DNA of 41,331 bases from the IMG/VR virus record IMGVR_UViG_3300023108_001345, positions 1-41,331 of that record; one strand, 5' to 3'. Under the pieces are notes generated by a model. It saw nothing but the letters and a program-made list of their open reading frames with translations. It was not told the origin of the DNA and ran no database searches. Position 1 is the stretch's first letter. The number at the start of each line of letters is the position of its first letter. The stretch comes from a virus. This document shows positions 1-6,554 of this stretch, piece by piece. Position numbers and translations under genes: made by a program.

Positions 1-23
1 TTGAGTTGAGAGAGGTTTTTTTG

Positions 24-410
24 ATGTTTAGATTGTTTCAGTTAGATGTTCCCCGTTCCGAGTTTGATGCCGTCAATGAGATGGGTTGGACGGAGGCGAT
101 GGAAAAGTTTCCCCGAGTTGAGGCTCACATGGCACTGACCATGCGTGGTTCCGAGGCCTATGTGACCGAGTATGATCAATACTTCCAACATGTCGCTGAC
201 ATCGATGTAAACGATTGTGAACAGGCATTTTTGGTTCACAATAATCCGCATGGCAATGAGGATTACGAAAAGTTGATCACTCGCCATGCTCAACAACATT
301 CGATGTCAGTTGGTGACATTCTCGTTGGAGAATATGGTGAAGTCTTGATGGTTGATCCAATGGGTTTCACTCAGTTGATGAGTTCTTTTGTTGGTGCGGA
401 GGCTGCCTAA
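24..410 (+). CDS. Small protein with YodL-like C-terminal motif
   Basis: Unknown function, about 128 residues. The C-terminal part, HSMSVGDILV followed by a VDPMGF segment, resembles the YodL-type domain (SLSVGDI, then a YVD-x-x-GF strand) found in phage and plasmid proteins; this is recognition by eye. I chose ATG at 24 because AGAGAGG lies 8 bases before it. A TTG at 6 is also in frame. The stop overlaps the next start (TAATG), so it is the visible head of a translationally coupled run of small genes that continues to 1371. The true beginning of this operon is outside the window. Confidence 0.7.
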   Translation: MFRLFQLDVPRSEFDAVNEMGWTEAMEKFPRVEAHMALTMRGSEAYVTEYDQYFQHVADIDVNDCEQAFLVHNNPHGNEDYEKLITRHAQQHSMSVGDILVGEYGEVLMVDPMGFTQLMSSFVGAEAA

Positions 411-619
411 TGCATACTGATAATTATCCCGTTACTGTTGCTATGACCAAGTATCATTTGAAAGGTACTTTGGAAGGTATAAAAACCAAAGAACGCATGG
501 GTTTCATGTCTTGGGATGATGCATGTGCGTGGGCTGGTGAAGTTACCATGTCTGTTCGGGTTCCCTATGTTATTCTTGAGATGACCAACGAAAAGACTGG
601 TCAGATGGAGGCTTTTTAA
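410..619 (+). CDS. Small hypothetical protein
   Basis: A 69-residue soluble protein with no motif I recognise. It has mixed charge, no membrane segment, and ends in a MEAF tail. The start codon overlaps the stop of the gene before it and its own stop overlaps the next start (TAATG both times), which supports coupled translation. The position in a tight string of tiny genes is typical of T4-like accessory regions, where many such genes are host-takeover factors. No function is assigned. Confidence 0.65.
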   Translation: MHTDNYPVTVAMTKYHLKGTLEGIKTKERMGFMSWDDACAWAGEVTMSVRVPYVILEMTNEKTGQMEAF

Positions 620-765
620 TGACTCTAAGTAAAGCAGGACGTATTATCAACGCTGAGGCCGAGTTCCTTGGCAAGACATGGGATTGGGTGATGAATGCTG
701 TCGCCACTAATCCCATGATGTTCCCCAACCGTGTCATCGAGGCACACAAGGTTTTGACATCATGA
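619..765 (+). CDS. 48-residue hypothetical protein
   Basis: This short frame starts at the ATG overlapping the previous TAA and stops at TGA 763-765, overlapping the next ATG. The product is 48 residues, with an amphipathic helix-like start (MTLSKAGRIINAEAEF) and a Met/Pro segment (NPMMFPNR). Support is mainly positional: it exactly fills the space between two coupled genes in the same codon style. No family is recognised. Confidence 0.6.
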   Translation: MTLSKAGRIINAEAEFLGKTWDWVMNAVATNPMMFPNRVIEAHKVLTS

Positions 766-959
766 TAGATTGGAAGACCGAGTGGCCCGTGAGGGTGTTC
801 GATGAAGAGCGTAATCGTATTTTAGATGATCCATACTGGTTTGTGGATCGCCATGTAACGATTCGTAAAGACGGCACACAAGTGTTAGTCTTTGGAGTCG
901 AGCAGATGGAGACCGAGTTGAGAGCTTTGTTGAACGCTGTAAGAAGAGGTGAAAGATGA
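762..959 (+). CDS. Small hypothetical protein
   Basis: A 65-residue protein rich in Arg, Glu and Trp (MIDWKTEWPVRVFDEERNR). The C-terminal half could be a helix (METELRALLNAVRRGER). The start overlaps the previous stop as ATGA, and the last codons overlap the following gene. No known domain is visible. Coding is supported by the tight overlaps on both sides. Confidence 0.65.
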   Translation: MIDWKTEWPVRVFDEERNRILDDPYWFVDRHVTIRKDGTQVLVFGVEQMETELRALLNAVRRGER

Positions 960-1183
960 AACTGGTATTTGCTTTGGTTGTTTTGATCAATAATTTGCCC
1001 AACAATACTGATGGTATGTATTTCCAAAATGCCGCTGACTGTAATCGCAAGGCCTTTGAGACCGAGACGGGTTTCGCTGGTTCTGGCCCAGACGGTGCTG
1101 TAAAAAGTTGGAAGTCGAATGGAGTAAACATTCGTGCGTATTGTGAACCCCGACTAGTTGATAAAGATGCGAGGGCATTTTGA
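956..1183 (+). CDS. Small protein with hydrophobic N-terminus and two cysteines
   Basis: A 75-residue protein beginning MKLVFALVVLINNLP, a hydrophobic stretch preceded by one Lys that could be a signal peptide or anchor. Cys in AADCNRKAF and in AYCEPRL could form a disulfide if the protein is exported. The pattern (short hydrophobic start, then a YF-x-x-A-x-x-C element and a late AYC-x-P) recurs in small marine phage proteins I have seen, but the function is unknown. RBS AGAGGTG lies just upstream of the ATG. Confidence 0.65.
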   Translation: MKLVFALVVLINNLPNNTDGMYFQNAADCNRKAFETETGFAGSGPDGAVKSWKSNGVNIRAYCEPRLVDKDARAF

Positions 1184-1371
1184 AAAGATACTTCAAAGAA
1201 ATAACCAAGTGGGACAAAGTTGAACACACTGTCCCCAATCACACATATATATTTGAAGACTCAAAGTGTGTGGGATACATCAAGACTGGCACTAAAGAAG
1301 AAATCATTTTTTCAAAACCTTCCCGCCAGTTTTCAAAAAGTTATCGAAAATTTGTTGAAATATTTCCTTGA
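1180..1371 (+). CDS. Small basic protein with TTG start
   Basis: A 63-residue, Lys- and Phe-rich protein with no recognised domain. The only good start is TTG at 1180, whose last two bases are part of the previous TGA stop. GAGGG about 10 bases upstream acts as the RBS. The stop overlaps the -35 element of the next promoter, so this gene closes the first run of small genes. Confidence 0.6.
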   Translation: MKRYFKEITKWDKVEHTVPNHTYIFEDSKCVGYIKTGTKEEIIFSKPSRQFSKSYRKFVEIFP

Positions 1372-1396
1372 CTTTAGTTGATACTTTTGTTAGTAT
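1368..1396 (+). promoter_or_regulatory. Sigma70-type promoter with extended -10
   Basis: TTGACT (1368-1373), a 17 bp spacer, then TAGTAT (1391-1396) preceded by TGT, an extended -10 (TGn). The predicted start is near 1403, giving a leader of about 28 bases before the ATG at 1431, with AAAAAGG as RBS. It faces the 92-residue gene and tRNA-Arg. The same layout recurs at five other places in the window. Confidence 0.7.
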
Positions 1397-1430
1397 AGTA
1401 AATTGAAATTGATAAAAAAGGTATTTCATA

Positions 1431-1709
1431 ATGAGTTCTAGTTCAAAAGAACATTTAAACAAAATTGCGGATGGCATCAAAGAGATGTCAAACCCAGAAG
1501 TTGCACAGAATATTCTTGAAGCATATACATTTATCTGGTCTCTTTTAGACCCAGATAAATTTGGTTTTTCTTGTTCTGCTGAAGTTCGTGATGAAGCTAG
1601 ACATGTTTTGGGTTTGAAAAAAGTTGAGACAAATCAGTTAAACTATGCAAAATCTCTTGGTTTGGATGAAAATACTCCAGAAATTAAAACCATTGTAGAT
1701 AAGTTATAA
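1431..1709 (+). CDS. Hypothetical protein (92 residues)
   Basis: A soluble, probably helical protein of 92 residues with no recognised motif (starts MSSSSKEHLNKIADGIKEMS). It is the first gene behind the promoter at 1368-1396 and is followed at once by tRNA-Arg, so the two are probably co-transcribed and the tRNA processed out. The start has AAAAAGG at a suitable distance and there is no competing upstream ATG. Confidence 0.7.
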   Translation: MSSSSKEHLNKIADGIKEMSNPEVAQNILEAYTFIWSLLDPDKFGFSCSAEVRDEARHVLGLKKVETNQLNYAKSLGLDENTPEIKTIVDKL

Positions 1710-1714
1710 TTTTT

Positions 1715-1791
<77 letters not shown>

Positions 1792-1805
1792 ATTTAGGAA
1801 AGTAA

Positions 1806-2108
1806 ATGCCAACTTATAATTTTAGAAACAAAGAAACTGGTGAAGAGTGGGAAGAGTTCATGGGAATTTCTGCTTCCGAAGAGTTTCTTAAAGAGAATCC
1901 ACACGTTGAAAAAGTTTTCAACGGTAAGGCGCCTGGTTTGGTTGGCGGCCATGGAGATAGAACAAAACCAGACGGCGGGTTCAAGGAAGTCCTGTCTAGA
2001 ATTGCAGAAGCTAATCCAACATCAGCTCTTGCAAATGATTACGGCAAAAAGGACGCCAAGTCGGTTGCAGTGAGAAATCTATCACAAAAATATCGCTCAT
2101 CTGATTAA
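1806..2108 (+). CDS. FmdB-like small conserved phage protein
   Basis: A 100-residue protein starting MPTYNFRNKETGEEWEEF, with a GGHGDRTKPDGGFKEVLS segment and a C-terminal ANDYGKKDAKSVAVRNLS segment. This order matches a protein I recognise from marine T4-like phages. Its first strand resembles the FmdB zinc-ribbon family (MP-x-Y-x-F), but the zinc cysteines are absent. Function is unknown. It lies right after the tRNA with a weak RBS (AGGAAAG) 5-11 bases upstream. Confidence 0.75.
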   Translation: MPTYNFRNKETGEEWEEFMGISASEEFLKENPHVEKVFNGKAPGLVGGHGDRTKPDGGFKEVLSRIAEANPTSALANDYGKKDAKSVAVRNLSQKYRSSD

Positions 2109-2126
2109 TTTTGTGTTTCTTTCTGC

Positions 2127-2134
2127 TATATATA
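2127..2134 (+). promoter_or_regulatory. Possible T4-type late promoter box (variant)
   Basis: TATATATA, one mismatch from the T4 late box TATAAATA, lies in the 63-base gap before the lipoprotein gene at 2172. It would leave a leader of about 30 bases containing the RBS AGAGGG. An AT-rich run can match by chance, so this is weaker than the exact boxes further on. Confidence 0.35.
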
Positions 2135-2171
2135 TTTAGAACCGTTTAGTAAGCAACAAGAGGGATTTTTT

Positions 2172-3113
2172 ATGACACGGTTATTGACGGTTGCATTGGC
2201 TTTTATGGTCATGGCAACAAATGTGGGGTGTGCTTCAGCCTCAGGAAGTGAATATTACGAAGCAATTCGCAAGACCGCAGAAGCCCAGGCTCTTGCATCC
2301 GAAGCGAAGTATCGTGCGCTCGCACAAGTCGCTGCAAGTGGTGATGGTCAGGCTGCATCCGCAGCTGTTATGGCTATCGCACTGTCTCAAGACAAAACCG
2401 TTACCCCGCAGTACGTTGAGTCTTCCGCTCTGAAATGGGCGCAAGTTCTTACGCCTACTGTTGGTACTTTGGGTCTTGGTTTGATCCAGGCCGGTGTATC
2501 GAAAAATGCATCTAATAACGCTGCTAAAGTCCAGATGGCAAGTATGGCTAGTAACGAAGCCATTCAACTTGGTCAACAGGAAATGGTTGGTGGTTTGGTC
2601 GGTGATCTGAGTACTGGTTGGTCTACTACCGCAGCTGCTGGTGGTGCCGCTACTGCTGAGATTGCAATCGCAGGATTCAATGCACTGAATACTGCTGGTG
2701 GTCAAACTGTTGATGTCGCAGTCGCTGGTTTGAATACTGCGGATAGTATCGCAACCACTGGCATGACTACCCTTGGTGATGTTGCTACCGCCGGTTTCAC
2801 TCAGATTGGTGCTACTGCTGAAGACGGTATCAATGCAACGGGTGCAGTCGGTCTTGCTGGTATGACTAGTCTTGTGACTTTGGGTACTACTGGAATTGCC
2901 GCTACTGAGAACACTGGTATTAGTCTTGGTACTACGGGAATGACTAGTCTCGTGACTCAGAATGATGCTTGGTTGGACTACTCTACAACAAGAGATGCTA
3001 ACATTCAATCAATTCTTGCAGACTTCAATTCCACGATTCAACAGTTAGGTACTGATCTTGCAACACCGATCACATGTGCTGATGATGGAACAGGTACTAT
3101 TGTTTGTAACTAA
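2172..3113 (+). CDS. Repeat-rich lipoprotein-like protein
   Basis: A 313-residue protein with a lipoprotein-like signal (MTRLLTVALAFMVMATNVGC; candidate lipidated Cys20, though Asn at -3 is atypical). Residues 25-75 are an Ala-rich helix. From about residue 150 to 275 it is rich in Gly, Ala and Thr with degenerate repeats of the form GTTGMTSLVT, AGMTSLVT and TTGMTTLGDV. It ends with a two-Cys tail (ITCADDGTGTIVCN). It stands alone between a possible late promoter and a strong terminator, so it is probably an independent late unit. A surface-exposed or virion-associated role is possible; no family is named with confidence. Confidence 0.8.
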   Translation: MTRLLTVALAFMVMATNVGCASASGSEYYEAIRKTAEAQALASEAKYRALAQVAASGDGQAASAAVMAIALSQDKTVTPQYVESSALKWAQVLTPTVGTLGLGLIQAGVSKNASNNAAKVQMASMASNEAIQLGQQEMVGGLVGDLSTGWSTTAAAGGAATAEIAIAGFNALNTAGGQTVDVAVAGLNTADSIATTGMTTLGDVATAGFTQIGATAEDGINATGAVGLAGMTSLVTLGTTGIAATENTGISLGTTGMTSLVTQNDAWLDYSTTRDANIQSILADFNSTIQQLGTDLATPITCADDGTGTIVCN

Positions 3114-3137
3114 TTACATCAAAAGTGTGATAAATAA

Positions 3138-3160
3138 GGGGGGTAACACCCCCTTTTTTT
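3138..3160 (+). terminator. Rho-independent terminator
   Basis: Five G (3139-3143) pair with five C (3149-3153) around a TAACA loop, followed by seven T (3154-3160). A sixth G (3138) can pair with T3154. It lies 25 bases after the lipoprotein stop. It would separate that gene from the late block that follows. Confidence 0.85.
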
Positions 3161-3173
3161 ATGGAGAATGATA

Positions 3174-3599
3174 ATGAAAGAAGAAGATATCAAAATACTT
3201 GAAGAGAAAGTAGAAAAAGAATTTTTAAAAAGTCAAGAACTCTTAGATAATAACCTAGAACAGGCTGAAGTAGATTCTTTATCTGAGGCTCTTGCTATAG
3301 ACTATGTGGAAAAGTGGAAGGTTTATGCGAGGATGAAACTTGCAGAAAGCAATTTGGAAAAATCTGAAAATCTTCGCAAAAGTCTGACGCAAAAATTAGT
3401 CCATGTGAATGCGAACCTTGAAGTGACTCTAAAAGCATTAGAAGATAAGAAAATCGCTGTTGCATTTGAGATCAATGAGAAAGAGAAACTCAAGGAAGAG
3501 ATGAAGGTATTGAAGGCAGAACTAAGGTCGCTCAAAAAACCTAAAGAGGTTTCAAAGCGTTCGGCCCCCGAAAAAAAGTCCGTGGCCAAAAACGCTTGA
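3174..3599 (+). CDS. Highly charged coiled-coil protein
   Basis: About 141 residues of almost continuous Lys/Glu/Leu-rich helix (for example NEKEKLKEEMKVLKAELRSL) with a basic C-terminal tail (APEKKSVAKNA). The start at 3174 is chosen because GGAG at 3163-3166 gives a normal spacing of 7 bases; ATG at 3168 is too close. No domain is recognised. It could be a scaffold or filler protein of the head, but that is inference from composition and from its position at the front of the late block. The end of the gene holds an inverted repeat (AAGCGTT 3555-3561 and AACGCTT 3591-3597) that may form a weak hairpin. Confidence 0.7.
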   Translation: MKEEDIKILEEKVEKEFLKSQELLDNNLEQAEVDSLSEALAIDYVEKWKVYARMKLAESNLEKSENLRKSLTQKLVHVNANLEVTLKALEDKKIAVAFEINEKEKLKEEMKVLKAELRSLKKPKEVSKRSAPEKKSVAKNA

Positions 3600-3608
3600 G
3601 AGGTTTTT

Positions 3609-3616
3609 TATAAATA
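3609..3616 (+). promoter_or_regulatory. T4-type late promoter box
   Basis: An exact TATAAATA, the consensus of T4 late promoters read by gp55-directed polymerase. It ends only five bases before the ATG at 3622, so the expected start of transcription falls on or next to that AUG. No Shine-Dalgarno sequence lies in range. Confidence 0.75.
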
Positions 3617-3621
3617 GTGGT

Positions 3622-4881
3622 ATGTATAGTTTTTCATCCTATTTAAATGAAGATGCCCAAGGGAAGAATCTTCACCTAGAACACCTAGAAGACGAAATTA
3701 TTAATTTCGGAATTGGTGGGGCTAGGGGCGCAATTAATTTTTTACAGTCTTTGCGTGATATGCTTTCTGGTAGTTCTCGTTCCTCTGTTCACATGACAGT
3801 GAAGTGGGATGGGGCCCCTGCTATCTTTGCTGGTGTAGACCCCTCGGATGGGAAGTTTTTTGTCGCAAAGAAGTCTGTGTTCAACAAAACACCGCTACTA
3901 TATAAGACAAAAAAAGAAATACAAGACGATGCTAAACTACCACAAGCATTGAAAATTCCTTTTAGTATCGCATTAGAAGAATTTAGCAAACTCGGTATCA
4001 GGGGAGTTCTACAGGGTGATTTGATGTTTACCTCTGGTTCCCTTGAAACCGAGACCATTGATAATGTTAGGTATACAACATTTCAACCAAATACAATCGT
4101 TTATGCAGTTCCCCGTGGTTCTGATCTTGACAATCAGATAAGGGCTGCGAGAATTGGTGTTGTATGGCATACCACATATACTGGCAACAGTTTGCAAAAT
4201 ATGCAAGCGTCTTTTGGTGCAAATATCAGTGGTCTCAAAAAAATAAAAAGTGTGTGGATGGATGATGCTAGTTATCGTGATGAAAGTGGCACTGCTACCT
4301 TTACAAAATCTGAAACTGCATCGGTAACTGCAAAACTTTCCGAGGCAGGAAAGTTATTTCGCAAAATCGATGCTGTACAGTTAAAGAATTTTATGAGATT
4401 GCAGTCTGCTTTGGAAGCTGATAGTAAAACTACTGGCGCTACACTCAAAACATACAATAACTCCAAAGTTAGGGTTGGAGAGAAAATTGCCAATGTTTCC
4501 ACCCATGTTTCTGGTTATGAAACTTGGGTGTCGGAAAAGTTTGACCTTGCTGCTAATAAACTAAAGACCCCCGATGCAAAGAAGAGAGTGGAGAAAAAGA
4601 AAGTAGAAACTCTCAGAGAAATAAAAAAACATAGGGTTTTACTTGGAAATATTGTTGCTTTTCAAAATGCTCTGGTAGATGCGAAGATGATTATTGTGAG
4701 GAAACTAAATTCTATCAAACAGTTGATGGATACTTTTGTTCGCACCAAACAGGGATTCAAGGTTGTCAATCCAGAAGGTTATGTTGCTATCGATAGAGTT
4801 GGTGGTAATGCAGTTAAACTTGTTGACCGCATGGAATTCAGTTACAATAATTTCACTGCAATCAAGGCGTGGGACAGATGA
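3622..4881 (+). CDS. Ligase-motif (KxDG) phage protein, DUF6267-like, with capsid-targeting-like N-terminus
   Basis: A 419-residue protein of a family common in marine T4-like phages (I believe DUF6267). Residues 58-70 read MTVKWDGAPAIFA: Lys61-x-Asp63-Gly64 matches motif I of covalent nucleotidyltransferases (DNA/RNA ligases, capping enzymes), where Lys carries AMP or GMP. A later GVLQGDLMF (128-136) may be an acidic motif of the same fold. The C-terminal half is helical and Lys-rich. The first residues, SFSSYLNE, resemble the T4 capsid-targeting sequence with an LxE site (L8-N-E10). The start is immediately behind an exact late box. The next gene overlaps as ATGA. Enzyme activity and head location are inferred. 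Confidence 0.8.
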   Translation: MYSFSSYLNEDAQGKNLHLEHLEDEIINFGIGGARGAINFLQSLRDMLSGSSRSSVHMTVKWDGAPAIFAGVDPSDGKFFVAKKSVFNKTPLLYKTKKEIQDDAKLPQALKIPFSIALEEFSKLGIRGVLQGDLMFTSGSLETETIDNVRYTTFQPNTIVYAVPRGSDLDNQIRAARIGVVWHTTYTGNSLQNMQASFGANISGLKKIKSVWMDDASYRDESGTATFTKSETASVTAKLSEAGKLFRKIDAVQLKNFMRLQSALEADSKTTGATLKTYNNSKVRVGEKIANVSTHVSGYETWVSEKFDLAANKLKTPDAKKRVEKKKVETLREIKKHRVLLGNIVAFQNALVDAKMIIVRKLNSIKQLMDTFVRTKQGFKVVNPEGYVAIDRVGGNAVKLVDRMEFSYNNFTAIKAWDR

Positions 4882-5522
4882 GAATAAAAGAAGAAAAAGA
4901 AAAACATATCGTGTTTGCATTTGGAAGAATGAATCCGCCTACTGCTGGTCACAGTAAATTGGTAGACAAGGTTCATGCAGAAGCAAAATCGAGGAATGCT
5001 GATCATAGAGTTATAGTTAGTCACTCTCAGGACAAACACAAAAACCCGCTCTCAGCAAAACAAAAATTGAGGTATCTCAAACATGTTCATCCCCACGGAA
5101 AGTTTGAAGCATCTTCGCAATCCCATCCTCACTTTTTTGCACACCTCAGTAAAATGCACCAAGAGGGTCACACCCATGTCACAATGGTGGCAGGATCAGA
5201 TCGTGTTCATGAATTCCAGAAACTTGCAGACAAGTATAATGGCAAAAAGGGTTCTCACGGATATTATAAGTTTAAGCACCTCAAAGTTGTATCTGCTGGT
5301 GCTCGTGATCCTGATGCTTCGGGTGTTGCTGGAATAAGTGGAACAAAGATGCGATCTCACGCATCTAACAATGATTATAAATCTTTTAAGTCTGGTTTGC
5401 ATAAGAACACCTCTCATGAAGAGGCAAAAAAATTGTTCCATGCTACCAGAAAAGGTATGGGTCTTCATGAAGACCAAGTGAGAATGTCCTTTTCAATGTT
5501 TCTGAAGGAGTCAAATAAATGA
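4878..5522 (+). CDS. HxGH-superfamily nucleotidyltransferase (NMNAT/cytidylyltransferase-like)
   Basis: A 214-residue protein with an early strand IVFAFGRMNPPTAGH (11-25). T22-A-G-H25 fits the (H/T)xGH nucleotide-binding signature, and ISGTKMR (153-159) fits the ISxTxxR signature of the same superfamily (NMN adenylyltransferase, NadR, PPAT). It would move an NMP from an NTP onto a phosphorylated acceptor and release pyrophosphate; the acceptor cannot be told. ATG at 4878 overlaps the upstream stop, favoured over GTG at 4869. The C-terminus SFSMFLKESNK looks like the F-x-x-FL-x-E tag seen at the start of neighbouring late proteins, but at the wrong end. Many His residues are scattered through the middle. 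Confidence 0.82.
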   Translation: MRIKEEKEKHIVFAFGRMNPPTAGHSKLVDKVHAEAKSRNADHRVIVSHSQDKHKNPLSAKQKLRYLKHVHPHGKFEASSQSHPHFFAHLSKMHQEGHTHVTMVAGSDRVHEFQKLADKYNGKKGSHGYYKFKHLKVVSAGARDPDASGVAGISGTKMRSHASNNDYKSFKSGLHKNTSHEEAKKLFHATRKGMGLHEDQVRMSFSMFLKESNK

Positions 5523-5965
5523 ACAGAGAGGCAGTATACGAACAATTAAAGATAGACGAGGGTGTAGTGTATGAAATCTACAATGATCACCTTGGATATC
5601 CTACTTTCGGAGTCGGACACCTCATCGTTGAGGGTGACGAGGAGATCGGAAAACCAATTGGAACTCCAGTGGACGAAGAAAGAGTCAGAGAGGTATTTGA
5701 TAGAGATTTGGAGACAGCAATCCGAGAATGTGATGCTTTATACGGGGAGGGGTGTTTTCGAGATTTTCCCGATGAAGTCCAGCAGATATTGGTCAACATG
5801 ATGTTTAATATGGGACGTACCCGATTATCCAAGTTTAAAAAAATGAATGAAGCTCTCTTAGAGGGTGATTGGAAAAATGCCGCAGTAGAGGGAAGAGATT
5901 CTTTGTGGTATAAACAGGTCACCAACAGAGCAGAGAGGTTGATGAGTCGTTTGGAGTCAGTATGA
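5519..5965 (+). CDS. T4-type lysozyme (GH24 endolysin)
   Basis: A 148-residue protein colinear with T4 lysozyme (164 residues). The catalytic triad is visible: Glu14 in IDEG, Asp23 in YND and Thr29 in YPTFGVGHL, matching T4 E11/D20/T26. The end contains the ANRAERLM-like helix (TNRAERLMSRLE). It cleaves the MurNAc-GlcNAc bond of peptidoglycan. There is no signal peptide, so it would need a holin to reach the wall, or it could act in the virion; the size and lack of extra domains favour an endolysin. The start overlaps the upstream gene (ATGA). The following gene encodes a lipoprotein, which fits a lysis pair. Confidence 0.93.
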   Translation: MNREAVYEQLKIDEGVVYEIYNDHLGYPTFGVGHLIVEGDEEIGKPIGTPVDEERVREVFDRDLETAIRECDALYGEGCFRDFPDEVQQILVNMMFNMGRTRLSKFKKMNEALLEGDWKNAAVEGRDSLWYKQVTNRAERLMSRLESV

Positions 5966-6333
5966 AAGGTTTTTTAGTTGGTGTTTTAACAACGGTATTG
6001 GTTGGGTGTTCTAGCCTTAGCAATTTAATACCAGATAAGTTTGATAATGTGGAATATGGTAATTTGGTACACTTGGGTGTAATTTCAGAAAACACAAAGG
6101 ATTGTTCCTCAGACCAGATTCAACTGGCATGGTCTTATTCTGCTTTCTTGGAAAAGTATTCAGAACATACCATGAACGAAACAAATCAAAAAATCTATAC
6201 ACAGATTCATGATCTAACCACTGAGTTGAGAAACAGACAAGACCCGTCTGAGGGTTATTGTAGAATCAAGTGGGGAAATATTTCCTCTATAGTAGAAGAG
6301 GCACTTGCCGTAGCTGGGAGTAGAATGAAATGA
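5962..6333 (+). CDS. Lipoprotein next to lysozyme
   Basis: A 123-residue protein with a good lipoprotein signal: MKGFLVGVLTTVLVGCSS, Cys16 after VLVG. The mature part is soluble, mostly helical, with two more Cys (TKDCSSD, GYCRIKW). It overlaps the lysozyme gene by four bases. Position and lipobox suggest a part in lysis (an o-spanin-like protein), but it is longer than most o-spanins, is not proline-rich, and has no visible i-spanin partner. An envelope-modifying lipoprotein is an alternative. Confidence 0.8.
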   Translation: MKGFLVGVLTTVLVGCSSLSNLIPDKFDNVEYGNLVHLGVISENTKDCSSDQIQLAWSYSAFLEKYSEHTMNETNQKIYTQIHDLTTELRNRQDPSEGYCRIKWGNISSIVEEALAVAGSRMK

Positions 6334-6545
6334 GCGAAGACGCATTAATTAAGAAGTACGAACAAAAAGTCAGAGAACTCAATGAACTCTTAGACGGTGG
6401 TATGATTTCCCAAGATGAATACGAAGAACTTGTTCAAGACTTTACTGATATCGAATCAATCAGAGAAGATATTAAAGATGAGAGTATGAAAATTCTTGCT
6501 GCTAAGGTTGTTGATGCTATCTCTAAGTTAGTTAAGGTATTATAA
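6330..6545 (+). CDS. Small SHOCT-like helical protein
   Basis: 71 residues. The first 40 (YEQKVRELNELLDGGMISQD and on to EYEELV) follow the pattern of the SHOCT module: a helix, a G-x-I-[ST]-x-x-E-[YF] turn, then a second helix. SHOCT modules are usually attached to membrane or oligomeric proteins; here it stands almost alone with a second amphipathic helix. ATGA overlap with the lipoprotein gene. The stop overlaps the late promoter box that drives the next gene. Confidence 0.75.
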   Translation: MSEDALIKKYEQKVRELNELLDGGMISQDEYEELVQDFTDIESIREDIKDESMKILAAKVVDAISKLVKVL

Positions 6546-6548
6546 ATA
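6541..6548 (+). promoter_or_regulatory. T4-type late promoter box
   Basis: An exact TATAAATA ending six bases before the ATG at 6555. As at 3609-3616, the expected +1 lies at or next to the start codon and no Shine-Dalgarno sequence is visible at normal spacing. Confidence 0.75.
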
Positions 6549-6554
6549 GTCCTT

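Noticed and set aside
2241-3008. A long open frame on the - strand (255 codons)
   Set aside because: It lies opposite the lipoprotein gene and its Ser/Thr/Cys-rich translation is the mirror of a Gly/Ala/Thr-rich repeat. No RBS, and every other gene here is on the + strand.
3555-3597. Inverted repeat AAGCGTT/AACGCTT as a terminator before the late promoter
   Set aside because: It lies inside the coding end of the coiled-coil gene with a long loop, so a stable hairpin is doubtful. Only mentioned under that gene.
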